Below, one piece after another: positions 23,536-33,999 of a DNA stretch of 64,000 nt. The stretch comes from Lineus longissimus. Lineage: Eukaryota > Nemertea > Pilidiophora > Heteronemertea > Lineidae. The DNA lies in assembly GCF_910592395.1 (NCBI RefSeq), contig NC_088317.1, positions 15,440,001 to 15,504,000 of the forward strand, read 5' to 3'. Position 1 is the stretch's first letter. The number at the start of each line of letters is the position of its first letter. The notes beneath the pieces were generated by a model. It worked only from the letters and a program-made list of their open reading frames with translations. It was not told the DNA's origin and made no database searches. Position numbers and translations under genes: made by a program.

Positions 23536-24334
23536 GGCGCTGCGCGCTTACTAGGGCACTGCACTGATAATATTAATGTGTTATGTCAAAAGTGACAGAA
23601 TTGTCGATTGCCACTTTGATAAAACATTGTGAGTTTGATGCTCCACAGTTAAGTTTCGGCTGAATCAGCGGTAGTCAAAAAAGTCATACTTTTGAAGACA
23701 AATGATGTTATAACTGTTATAAGTTTGAGTCGATAATCCCATCTGTCAGAGGTAGTGATCATTCAACTATTCCAAATGTGGTTGTGCTGACATTTATTCC
23801 CGCAAATGTCATATAAAAGTGACGTTAGTTTGACTTTTATGTTGGTATATTTTCCCCCTTATTGAGTAATTGCTGTCAGAATGTGAGTAATTGGCACTTT
23901 GAGGCTTTCCAGAGGCACTGTCTTGTCTGGTGGATTGTCAAAGTTATTTGTCTATGTCCTGCTGCTGAAGGGACCATTTAGGTCAGTTCAGTTTCTCTCA
24001 TATGATTGTTACAAAAAAGTACTTGACTCGACCATATTAACAGAAGGTGCATGGCCTATTCATTTCCGATGCTCAAATACTCAATGCTCAATTTGATAGC
24101 TGGAATGGAAAGATCTGTCTCAATTCTTTGAATTTTCAAAGTTGGGCCAAAAATATGCATTTTGGAGACATTTTGTGCAAGTGAGTGCTGATCAATGGGG
24201 AAGATTTTTACCTCAGCTCATAGGTATCTCTACATCAGATTCATTTTAATACGATCTTCCCGAGATTGCCTTGATGCATGCTGGTGACATTGATCCTTGC
24301 GCAGATGGATTTGTTATTTGATGACAAGGAACTA
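23536..24334. other. intronic stretch, nothing recognised
   Basis: No exon, array or element was seen. Confidence 0.4.
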
Positions 24335-24522
24335 CAGTGGAACCTCCCTCAGCGGGACACCTCTCTATTAACAAGATTAAGGATAACCTCTGTATCAAGG
24401 ACACTAGTTTTGGTTCCAAAGTGGTGGTTTCCATTCAATTTGACCTCTCTAATCAGGACACGTCTCTATTAAGGACAGCATTTGTCAGTCCTGAGGGTGT
24501 CCTTAATAGAGAGGTTCTACTG
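24335..24522 (+). mobile_element. TA-flanked MITE (family A), best-preserved copy
   Basis: The 188-bp element runs from CAGTGGAACCTC to GAGGTTCTACTG and is flanked on both sides by TA (24333-24334 and 24523-24524). It has inverted termini of roughly 12-15 bp and repeated CTCTCTATTAAGGACA words inside. TA duplication and CAGT ends fit Tc1/mariner-pogo type non-autonomous elements. It serves as the reference for the copies at 2107, 8425, 10578, 52849 and 56110. Confidence 0.85.
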
Positions 24523-26571
24523 TATCTTTTGAATTATTAATGGAGACTTTTTTATTAAAGTCCAGATTTGCCTGAGAGAACGGTGAGTTTCAGCACATAA
24601 AAATTCTCCCCCTTATGACGTATGGCTATCAATCTTACGTATGTTGTATTATAGTTTGTGATGCAGCCATGAAAAATCAATACAGATACGTCAAACAAGC
24701 GCGAAATTTGCCCCCGCTGATACTCCCTATTGTGATATAGGTGCTCTTCTTTACAACTGTGACTATAACATGTCTCCAAAAGGCACTCCAGATCAAGATA
24801 TGTGCTCATTTACCAGCGGATCAAAAAATGCGCTCATACTGATAGTGTGTAATACGAGCTGCCTCTGAGTTGTATCTGTTTGATATGTCATGCATGTGTG
24901 TTCATTGACTTATACAAGAACTCTGTCTCTCTCATCTCTCTCGCAAAGAGGGATTAAAATACAAGCCCAGACTGTCATGTCACGATAACACGGTTTCAAT
25001 ATGTTGTGTTATTCGTCTGGATTATTTTGTACACAGTCGGGATTATAGGGTTGATTATATATCATCTTTTTGCATGATAACGGTTTTATAGATTAAGATT
25101 TTTTACCACTTATTGTGATTCAAAGCAGAACGGGGCTTAACTCTTCAGGCATTTTTGCTGTTTTGGGGAAATAAATTGTTTCGTTTCAAGACAGTCAATA
25201 ACGGCACAGGACCATAATAGATCTGCTCAGTGGGAATATTTTCGAATGATCTAATTGGCTGTAAAATAGGAATTTTCATGTGAAGGCAGTTTTCGTGGCT
25301 TACAAAGATAGGTCGTGCTCGTGAAAATGTTATGCCAGCGAAGTTGAGATGGGGGTATTATGTTCTCACGTTATGTCTAGTTACGTTGTTATCTAATGGT
25401 GTGTTGGCATCATGCTAGGTTGTGCTGGTTGTCAGAGTGTCTTGTAAATAACTTTGACTAGTTTAAAGCCCGCTACACACGAGGGATTTCTCACCAACTT
25501 AGTTGGTTTTAAAATTAAGAACAGGTGCACAGGTGTCTGGAAGTTGAGAGTCGTTCACCCACTCACACTTAGTCTTTAAAGATAAAGAGTCAAAATATGG
25601 CCCAATGGAGCAATTTCTGCATCCAACACTCAGCCATAGACAATGGTAAATGTTTTCATTGGTCCCAAAGGCATGAAAAGAAGCATGCCAAAGAAACAGC
25701 AGGGAACGTCAACCCCAAAGTCTCCTTCTTTCACATATTTCAGAAGGATTGATAATACCAACAACGCCGGTAGATCCGCATGGGAAAGAAGCAATAAAAA
25801 GGCATTTCTGATTGATGCAGATGCTAGAACTGATGAGCTTCATCAGAAGAGATGACTTGATTACTAACCTCAGCTGATGAGGTCGTTTCTTGATTGTCTG
25901 GTTAGTCCGCCCGCACAAACAAACGTAATTTGGGGCGAATTCTATTTGCAGCTCAGATTCATTGCAATGTGGGTAGTTGAAGCTCTACTGCCTGCTGGTG
26001 CAAGGATCATAGGCCTTTTTCACACAAATGGTGTAGAGGGTGCCACATGTTCCCCAATTTAGGGGGGGGAAATTCCAATTTTATTCCATTTTTTTTTTCG
26101 TTCTTAGGGGTACTTGACTGCCCTGATGCTCAATTCTGCCCCTAAAACCCATAAATGAATGCCTCAAACCCCCAAATATATCATATTCTGGTGGAGATTG
26201 CTATTTCAGAGATGACCTCTTTATCATGGCCAATGAAATTACAAATAACATTTTGCCTCGACAAAAAGTCGCCAATTAAGGCTAGCTTGTGCAAAGAAAC
26301 GTCTCCCCAATATAGGATAAGAATTCTAAAATACCTTGGTACCGTAAAGTCAACTTTTAAATGGAAAATGCATAAGCCTCGTTCTGAGAGCGGAGTGTTT
26401 TGGACACGCAAGCAAGATGCTCTACCAAAGTTCCCTCGGGTTGCACTAAAATGTGGAAACCATGCACACGTCACGTCAATGGAATTTCAGCTCACTTCAG
26501 AAGTTTGAGGCTCTCAAAACACTGCTTCAAACACAAATCAGTCACAGAAGTATCAACCACCCTAAGTTTTT
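24523..26571. other. intronic stretch, little recognised
   Basis: Mostly unique-looking. GCCCGCTACACACGAGGGAT near 25469 looks like the end of a dispersed repeat but no partner occurs in the window. A 117-codon frame at 26155-26508 is open on both strands in part and has no recognisable domain. On the minus strand, TTTGGTAGAGCATC near 26420-26440 resembles a tRNA A-box, without a matching B-box. Confidence 0.4.
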
Positions 26572-27688
26572 AGCTCACCTCTTAGCAGAGGTGAGCTTAT
26601 CCCATACCGTGGCGTCCGTCGTCCGTCGTCGTCGTCGTCGTCGTCCGTCGTCCGTTAGCAGGGCACGTTTCGTAACTGTTAGAGCTATTGAGTTGAAACT
26701 TGGTACACATGTACCCTTATGTAATGACACCTTGGAGACTAAGTTTCAATTCGATTCGTTTTATGGTTTGGCCACCAGGGGGCCAAACGTTAAAAGTGAA
26801 AATATGCAATATCTCCCTTAATAGTAGTCGGGAAATTTTGAAAAAAATATGGTAGGTACTTCTAGCAAAGGTGCATCATATATCCTCCGGGTTTTTGATT
26901 TGACCTCCTTTTCAAGGTCACAGAGGTCAAATGGTGTAAATTGGCCGTTAGGATGTAACGATGGCACGTTTCTAAACTGCAATGACTATTGATACCAAAT
27001 TTGGTACACATTTACCCCTTAGTCAGGTGATCTCAGGGACCGAAGTTTGGTCCAATATGATTCACCACTTGACCACCAGGGGGCAAAATCCAAAAACCTT
27101 AAAAATGTGATTATTCCTTAACTTCTTGCCCGATTGCCACCAATTTGATATCATGGGTACATCTAACCACCATACAGTATATGTCACACAGGTTTTTAAT
27201 TTGACCTTCTTGTCAAGGTCACAGAGGTCAAATGGCGTAAATTCGCTGTCAGGCCGTAACTATGGCACGTTTCTTAACTGCAATGACTATTGATCACAAA
27301 TTAAGTACACATGTACCCCTTGGTCAGGTGATCTCAGGTACCGAAGTTTGGTGCGATCTGATTTGCCGTTTGGCCTCCAGGGAGGGGGCCAAATCCTAAA
27401 TTCTTCAAAATGCCATTATTCCTAGTAATGACTTGCCCGATTGGCACCAATTTTATATCATAGGTACATCTAATTCTAACAACCATTCAATGTGTCACCC
27501 GGGTCTTCTTTGATTTGACCTACTTTTCAAGGTCACAGAGGTCGAATGTACTGTAAATTGGCCATTTTGGGGAAATTGTAATTGCTTGGACCTACATCAA
27601 ACCTAACACTACATGACACAATACCATGCTCTTTATCCATCTTTCCTCCACATGAGGTGAGCACAATGGCCCTGGCCATTTCATTTAA
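26572..27688 (+). mobile_element. 1.1-kb non-autonomous transposon with three internal 300-bp subunits
   Basis: The left end is AGCTCACCTCTTAGCAGAGG, itself a small palindrome with GTGAGCT, followed by a (CGTC)-rich tract at 26610-26652. The right end is ATGAGGTGAGCACAATGGCC. The body is about three tandem subunits of 300 bp, marked by GTAAC...GGCACGTTTC or equivalent at about 26660, 26956 and 27256. Each contains TTGGTACACATNTACCCC, a CCACCAGGGGGC-like word and TCAAGGTCACAGAGGTC. No transposase frame was seen. Right-end fragments of relatives occur at 6362-6395, and subunit fragments at 2605-2725 and 56435-56665. Confidence 0.75.
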
Positions 27689-27719
27689 TGAGCACTACAC
27701 ATATTTGCCGAGAAAAACG

Positions 27720-27890
27720 CTCCAAATAGCCCATTTGCGCGGATTTTAGCATCACTTGAGCGAGCCGATGCGGACTTCCTATGCGCGCTGTACAAAATGT
27801 ACATGTCTCATTTTCTGTAACGTTGCCGTAACATAATGTAAACAACGGCGCTACCGGCGCTCCGGCCGGGCCGGCGATGGATGGAATTTG
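27720..27890. promoter_or_regulatory. CpG-rich patch beside a transposon and a hairpin
   Basis: GGCGCTACCGGCGCTCCGGC and GGGCCGGCGATGG at about 27846-27881 are the GC-richest unique sequence in the window. Upstream lie AATGTAAACAA (forkhead-like) and several GCG words. It could be an alternative promoter or a GC-rich repeat end. No transcript evidence is available. Confidence 0.3.
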
Positions 27891-27958
27891 CCAAATTCGC
27901 ACATATTCAAGTTATTTTCGTGGCCTATCTTTTTAAGTTTGAGGTATTTTAGAATAGA

Positions 27959-28119
27959 AATTGAACCCGAGGCGGAGGACCTTGGTTGAGTTACCAAGAC
28001 ACTCGAGGGTGGAGCTAAAATACAGTCCAAACCCTCGCCGATAGGGTTTGGACTGTATTTTAGCTCCACCCTCGAGTGTCTTGGTAACTCAACCAAGGTC
28101 CTCCGCCTCGGGTTCAATT
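27959..28119. repeat. perfect 77-bp inverted repeat with 7-nt loop
   Basis: Left arm 27959-28035 and right arm 28043-28119 are exact reverse complements around the loop CGCCGAT. The right arm read forward ends CCTCGGGTTCAATTCC, which contains a B-box-like GGTTCAATTCC. TCTTGGTAACTCAACCAAGG upstream could be an A-box region, so each arm looks like a tRNA-derived SINE head. A transcript from either strand would fold into a long perfect hairpin. It could also be an assembly fold-back artefact. Confidence 0.85.
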
Positions 28120-28879
28120 CCTTAATTAATAGTAACACATGTATCGAGAGGCCTGTATCAGTGCATGTCTTGTGCACCCAGCCTCAAGCTTACGTCACAA
28201 CGATACGGCTAAATGTTGAATGGGTTACTTTCTCTCTTTCCTAACAACATGCTTTGAACATGTTGAATCAGATCAATGACCATTCTACAGGCATATTCTC
28301 CAAATCCTTTGAGCCACATGTAAGACGCATATTTATTAGCTATTTGCCAATTCTTTGTATCCTGATTCCGCCATCTACATCAGTCTGATCCCTTTGATTA
28401 TCATCTTTAGCTTCGTGTAACAAACAAATATCTTTTCTTCATGTTAAACATGTGAAAGGAAACCTGCTCAACATAAGACGTCATTCAAATTTTGGTGAAC
28501 TTTATGAAAATGTTAGTAAGCTACAGTTTTTTTCTCCGTACGCATGTTGTCTGATTCTTCAAGTACATGTAGAGTACAGAACACCTAATCTTGTACAGAG
28601 GGCTGTTAAAGGGTATGTTGTTTAGGATAAAATAATTGTCTACTTTCTTGAAACTAAGCTAATGTAATTTGATTATCATTAACTGTCTTCCATAACGCCT
28701 AGCTCTCTTTCTTCAAATAGATGGAATGCAGTCACCTTTTGGCATTAACGATATTGGCTCATTAAAAAATACAGATGCAGGTGTTGATTTCAGATTCTAA
28801 AAGCAGCATTGGTGCATCTCGAAAGAAGGAATATATCAGCTATTGTCTCATGTGTCAGAGTGTGGTATCAGAACTTAGC
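28120..28879. other. intronic stretch, nothing recognised
   Basis: No exon or repeat was seen. Confidence 0.4.
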
Positions 28880-29500
28880 TCGGATTTTCCCTGCCCATAT
28901 CAGAGTCAAAGTCAATGCAACACAATCCATGCTGCCATCCACCTTTATTATATGAATTTGGTAGCATTGGGATGATCGGTTTGACAGATTGAACATCAAT
29001 GGCAATTTGTACTTAAGCAGCTCTGAAGGTGATCCATCATTGATCAATAATCAGTCTTTCTCTCTGACAATCACGTTTCGCCTTGGATTGTCGTACAGTG
29101 TTGTTGAAAGGGGAGAGCTCAGCTTACCAACAACTCTAGAAGGTGCATCATTTTGAAGAATCCCTGGTTTAACCATGTTGGCAACTAATCCTGTAAATCT
29201 GATTTCGGCTTCAGTCAGTGCGGGAGGTCCCGACCCAATCCATGTCCCCATCCACCTGGGGATGATCGGTTTGATGGGTTGAACACCACTGGCAATTTGT
29301 ACTGGAGAAGCTCTGAAGGTGATCCATCATTTACTATTGATCGATAATCACTCTTCGTCTCCAACAATCACATCTCGCCAGGAATTTCCACGTCGTATTC
29401 TGCAAAAGGGAGAGCTTAGCTCGCGAACGTTTCTAGACAGTGCAACACATGCTGACAGGATCTTTGGTCTACCAAATATTTGCTTCACTTCTTTAACCTA
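28880..29500 (+). repeat. tandem duplication, about 290-bp offset, two to three copies
   Basis: GGGATGATCGGTTTGA is followed by TTGAACA(T/C)CA.TGGCAATTTGTACT, then AGCTCTGAAGGTGATCCATC, then AAAGGGAGAGCT(C/T)AGCT. The set occurs from about 28969 and again from about 29260. The preceding CATCCACCT block is also shared, and a partial third copy may start near 29450. Confidence 0.7.
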
Positions 29501-29904
29501 GGGTTTCACTGAGTACGTCTAGCATGTCTAGGTAGGAAATTATTATTTATACCTGAAGGGACAAACAGAGCAGTACTTCAGCCGAGCTTCAGAACCCTGA
29601 CATTTATTTTTTGGCAAAAAAGGTTAATGTTTGGAACTTGGATAACTTTCCTTATGCACCGAAAGTCACTTTTCCATTTATCTGTAAAATCCACCCACAC
29701 AGCAAACATGTAAAACATATGCATCTTTGATCTGATCTGAAATAAACAGTGAATGTCAGAATAACTCTGGATGTAAAGATGGTTTTCATAGTCTATCTCT
29801 CTACTGAGATGATTTTGGATGAAAGTTTAGACACCATGTTATATCATAGACTTTCCGTATCTTGATGAATAATCAAGAGCAAATTTAACAAAATGCCGCT
29901 GGAA

Positions 29905-30095
29905 AAGCATAGAAGAGGGATTCTTTTGGTATATGCTTTCAGAGGGTTTTTTGACTGGGAACTCTTGATGCTGATCTAAGTGAAAAGTACAGAATACATC
30001 TGAGAAAGAAAGAGAGGGAATCCTCTTGGTATTGGCTTTCAGAAATGTCAGAGGGGTTTTATGATGGCGAACTCTTGATACTGATCAAACATGTC
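29905..30095 (+). repeat. tandem duplication, about 100 bp x 2
   Basis: Copy 1 begins AGAAGAGGGATTCTTTTGGT (29911) and copy 2 AGAGAGGGAATCCTCTTGGT (30010). Both continue with a GCTTTCAGA block, then GGGTTTT, then GAACTCTTGAT(G/A)CTGATC. Confidence 0.75.
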
Positions 30096-30764
30096 TAAAT
30101 GAACTCGATGCTTGCATCGAAATTAAGAGATTCTGGTAGGACCTTTTACACATGCCTTTACCATGTTTGAAGAACTCATTCTCCATCATAGTCATCGCCT
30201 GTTTTCCAAATAAAGTCTTCTTGTTCATGTCTATATATGCTTGTTCAAAAAAAAAGATTCTTACCATCGAGTTAGGTTTGGTTTGGACTTCAGGACTATT
30301 GTCTTCACGGAAACTATTCACAATCATGATTACCATCTGACATTGTCTGATGGTGCATGTGCCATATGTCATACTTTTAAACTGAAAACTGCCATTGTTT
30401 GCGCCTCTGCGTAAAAATTTCAAAAAAAGATTTCCTGGATTTTTATTTTGGCGGATTATGAAATAACTTTTGGTTTTTCCGCCATAAAATTTTTTTAACC
30501 ATTTTAATTTTCACAACTCTAGCTTATTCGCAAATCCAAGAAAACTAAAACCCTAGTGAAAACTTGGCAGCCTGCAGTATTTGAATCAATCCATATTTTG
30601 AGAGAGAACTGCTGGTATCTACAATAACCAGAAAAGGATTATCTGTTTGGGCACTTGTATTAAAAATGTACAATATTGGAGATGTGTTTAAGGTTCAAAA
30701 TTTGGGTTAAGTAGGATGCAACTATCGATAAAAACTTAGAGAATCGTCTTCTTTGCTCTTGTAG
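30096..30764. other. intronic stretch, nothing recognised
   Basis: A 112-codon minus-strand frame (30085-30423) begins inside the preceding repeat and has no recognisable domain. Confidence 0.4.
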
Positions 30765-30905
30765 ATCTACTGTAGGAAAAGATATAATATGTATTGCTTC
30801 AAGTGCTTTGCCAGTGCTTTGTGTACGGTGACTGAGGAAAAGCAATAATATTTATTGCTAGTACTTTACCAGTGTTTTGTGTGCACTGTTGGTGACTGAC
30901 ATGAC
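30765..30905 (+). repeat. tandem duplication, about 65 bp x 2
   Basis: GAAAAG.AATAATAT.TATTGCT, GC.AGTG.TTTGTGT and GGTGACTGA.GAGGAAAA recur in order. Two imperfect adjacent copies. Confidence 0.65.
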
Positions 30906-32214
30906 TGAGGAAAAATATTCTGATTTGCAGATATCGCCAATTTTTGAACTCCTTTGATACAACTTAATCAGAGATTATTTGCCAAAGATGATGACTTGAG
31001 TGTGCATAAAAATTTATCGGATCCCTGAGAACCAAATATTTGGAATATCTGTTGTGAGATAGACTCACGAAATGACTTGGTGATATGAATATTTGTGACA
31101 TACCAGGAGTAGCTTAAGCCTCTGTGATAAACAATCAGTATTTGCGAAGAAAAAAGTGAGTTTTCACATTCATTTCATACGGAAAACGCTTTGTATTGGA
31201 TAATCTTGATGAATATACACAGTGTACTCGTGTTTACCACTGTGTTGTAGTGTTCACCACTGTCAGATAGAAGTACTTTAAAAGTTATTATTAACTTGAA
31301 TTACAAGAAAGGAGTACACCATCAATATTGGGAATTGTGGAGATTGCATGTGATATTGGGAATTGGAATAGCTTTTATTTGTAATTGAGTTATTTTCGCC
31401 TCAAAAAGCTACATGGATCTTCTGAAAGTGGATTATTCAAATTTTCTCGGATCTGTCAAATAGGAGGGAAGCAGTCCTTGGCGTCAGATACTGCCAGCAT
31501 CTACAAAAGTTCTTATGTCGATAGCTATTTCTTGACCAAGTGCATTGCATATTTGCTTTATCTGATCTGTAATCTTCTGCAGCAATCAAGGATATTTAGT
31601 TTGGTAACGCATTTTGTCATCAACATGAAAGGATTATTGATTTGGTATGGATTATGACCAAGAAATCGTAACGTTGACATAGGACCACTTCTCACAGGAA
31701 GGAAAAAACTTCAATTTCTACTTAAATCTTGGAATATATGGTGTCAAGGGTTGAGATGAGAGGGGAGGAAGTAAATGTATAATGTGTATGAAGTTATAGA
31801 ACTGTCATCTACCGGATGATTTTTGAGTGTTTTTCTATGAAGTATTGACAATTGTTCATGGAAATTTCTAGGAGGATCACGTGAATTTTTCCGCGAGTAT
31901 GCATACGTAATGATAATGCCATGCAATCACAGCACGTGCAGTCGCATATTGTGTAACAGAAAGCCAGAAGGAGTACAAAAATATAGCAATTGCCAATCTT
32001 GTAAGTGATTGAGAATTTGATAAACCGCAATTTTGTGCTGTGCAATTCCGCTGTTTCAATGATTCCTATGTATTCATATCACATGGCTCCAAATGTGTGG
32101 CATATGGAGATAGAGGAGGTACCAGACCCTGTAGTGCACCTTGGACATTATTTCTGCAAGTATGTTTCTTAATGTGCAAACATTTTCATCTTCTCTTCCT
32201 CCCCTCTTCCATAA
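30906..32214. other. intronic stretch, nothing recognised
   Basis: AT-rich sequence. Overlapping short minus-strand frames at 31744-32059 are open in two frames at once, as expected by chance. Confidence 0.4.
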
Positions 32215-32480
32215 GCGACATTGACCCTTCGACATTTGAATGACCTTAAGTCTTAAATGCAGTTCGGCAACAAATGGCCTTGACTGTGAATGTTTCTACT
32301 ATCAGTTGCGATGAACATTTGGATGACCTTCAGCTTTGAATGCAGCTCAGCTACAAATGGCCTTGAACTTTCAATGCTGTCTGGAACTGTTGGCCTTGAA
32401 CTTTGACCCTCCAATGCCTGTCATAGATGACCTTGACCTAGTTGGCCTTGACCTTGTGGTGTGGTCTTGACCTGATGAAG
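32215..32480 (+). repeat. degenerate TGACCTT/GGCCTTGA repeat cluster
   Basis: The words TGACCTT, GGCCTTGA and TTTGACCCT recur at least ten times, with two longer blocks (TGACCTTAAGTCTTAAATGC and TGACCTTCAGCTTTGAATGC, each followed by AG.TC.GC.ACAAATGGCC). It is a decayed tandem repeat. TGACCTTGA at about 32428 is the reverse complement of the TCAAGGTCA extended half-site bound by ERR/SF-1-type nuclear receptors in other animals. Confidence 0.5.
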
Positions 32481-32811
32481 ATGTATATGTTTCGTAAGAA
32501 GCGCAACAACAAGAAGAAGCTCCTACGTCCACGGCTTGAAGATCTGGTGGTTTGGAATGCAATAGAAAGGTTTGAATCTAAATTATTGAAAGTGGCTATT
32601 TGTAATGTAATCGAGAAAGGAATTGCCAATTTCTCTACACTGCATTCATTAGAGCTAAAAACTAAATGACAGCAATTTATTTTGGGGATTTTGGCAGTAC
32701 CCTGAAAATTGCTTAACTGATTGGTTCTGAGATTGAGATGCTACATTATTTTCAGAAGAAATAATTTCTTTAATTAGAACCTCATCAATATAAGAGCAAC
32801 CAGTTATGGAG

Positions 32812-33008
32812 ATATGTGACCCGCCATGACAAAATGAGTCGCATGTCGCTCTGAGCTTGACAGGTTGAGACAGACTGGTTGTTCATTTCACCATTGTCTG
32901 CCTTTTGTAAAATCGGAGCATATCAATTTCTTCTATTATGTTCTGGTGTCATTTTAGGCTCATCTTCTGTGCGACATGCGACTCATTTTGTCGCGGTTGG
33001 TCACATAT
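32812..33008. mobile_element. MITE with about 38-bp terminal inverted repeats
   Basis: Left arm 32812-32849 (ATATGTGACC, then ACAAAATGAGTCGCATGTCGC) and right arm 32971-33008 are inverted copies with only a few mismatches. The interior of about 120 bp is unique and non-coding. Well-preserved arms suggest recent activity. The superfamily is not assigned. Confidence 0.85.
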
Positions 33009-33418
33009 GTGAATTATAATTGCAATGCCTGCATTTCTGTCAGCTTTACAAGACTACAGCAATATACCAGTGTTTTAATGACTAATTGCGGCATTTATCC
33101 AAAAGTTAATAATTTATGATGTGCTCTAACCATCACCATTACTTCAGAGGATCACTAATGAAAATGGTAGGTAAGCAACCACAACTTTTTACATGTTGTA
33201 TTTCAATGTTATTTTATCGTGTTGATCAATAAACTTCCATTTTCAGGACATGAACATTTATATAAAGCTTTTTTCCAGAGTTATTTCAGAACTGTTTCTA
33301 TTGCTGGTTCCATTTCATAGATGTCCATGCCACCATATAGAAAAGTAATGAAAGCCACTTGAAATTCCCTCCAATAATCCATAAGGAATACTGAAGGTAA
33401 CTTGCAAAAACATTCGCT

Positions 33419-33999
33419 AGTCCTCATGGAGCTCTCTGATAGCCCTCACAGAGCCCTCTTGATTGCCCCTTTAGAGCTCTCCTGATAGCCATCATAGAGC
33501 CGTCTTGATTGCCCTCTCGGAACTTTCCTGATAACCCTCACAGAGCCAACTTTATTGGTTCCTTAGAGATCTCCTGATAGCCCTCACAGAGCCCTCTTGA
33601 TGCCCTCTTAGAGCTCTCCTGATAGCCCTCACGGAGCCCTCTTGATTGCCCTCTTAGAGCTCTCCTGATAGCCTTCGCAGAGCCCTCTTGATTGCCCTCT
33701 TAGAGCTCTCCTGATAGCCCTCACAGAGCCCTCTTGATTGCCCTCTAAGAGCTCTCCTGATAGCCCTCACGGAGCCCTCTTGATTGCCCTCTTAGAGCTC
33801 TCCTGATAGCCCTCGCGGAGCCCTCTTGATTGCCCTCTTAGAGCTCTCCTGATAGCCTTCACAGAGCCCTCTTGATTGCCCTCTTAGAGCTCTCCTGATA
33901 GTCCTCACAGAGCCCTCTTGATTGCCCTCTAAGAGCTCTCCTGATAGCCCTCGCGGAGCCCTCTTGATTACCCCCTTAGAGCTCTCCTGATAGCCCTCA
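33419..33999 (+). repeat. minisatellite, 46-bp unit, about 12.6 copies
   Basis: The unit reads AGAGCTCTCCTGATAGCCCT, then CACAGAGCCCTCTTGATTGC, then CCTCTT. Central copies differ by single substitutions (CACAGAG, CACGGAG, CGCGGAG, TCGCAGAG), while edge copies are more diverged and slightly shorter. 46 is not a multiple of 3, so no frame is conserved. Confidence 0.92.

Noticed and set aside
26400-26460. tRNA gene on the minus strand (TTTGGTAGAGCATC A-box-like)
   Set aside because: No B-box at the right distance and no cloverleaf could be drawn.
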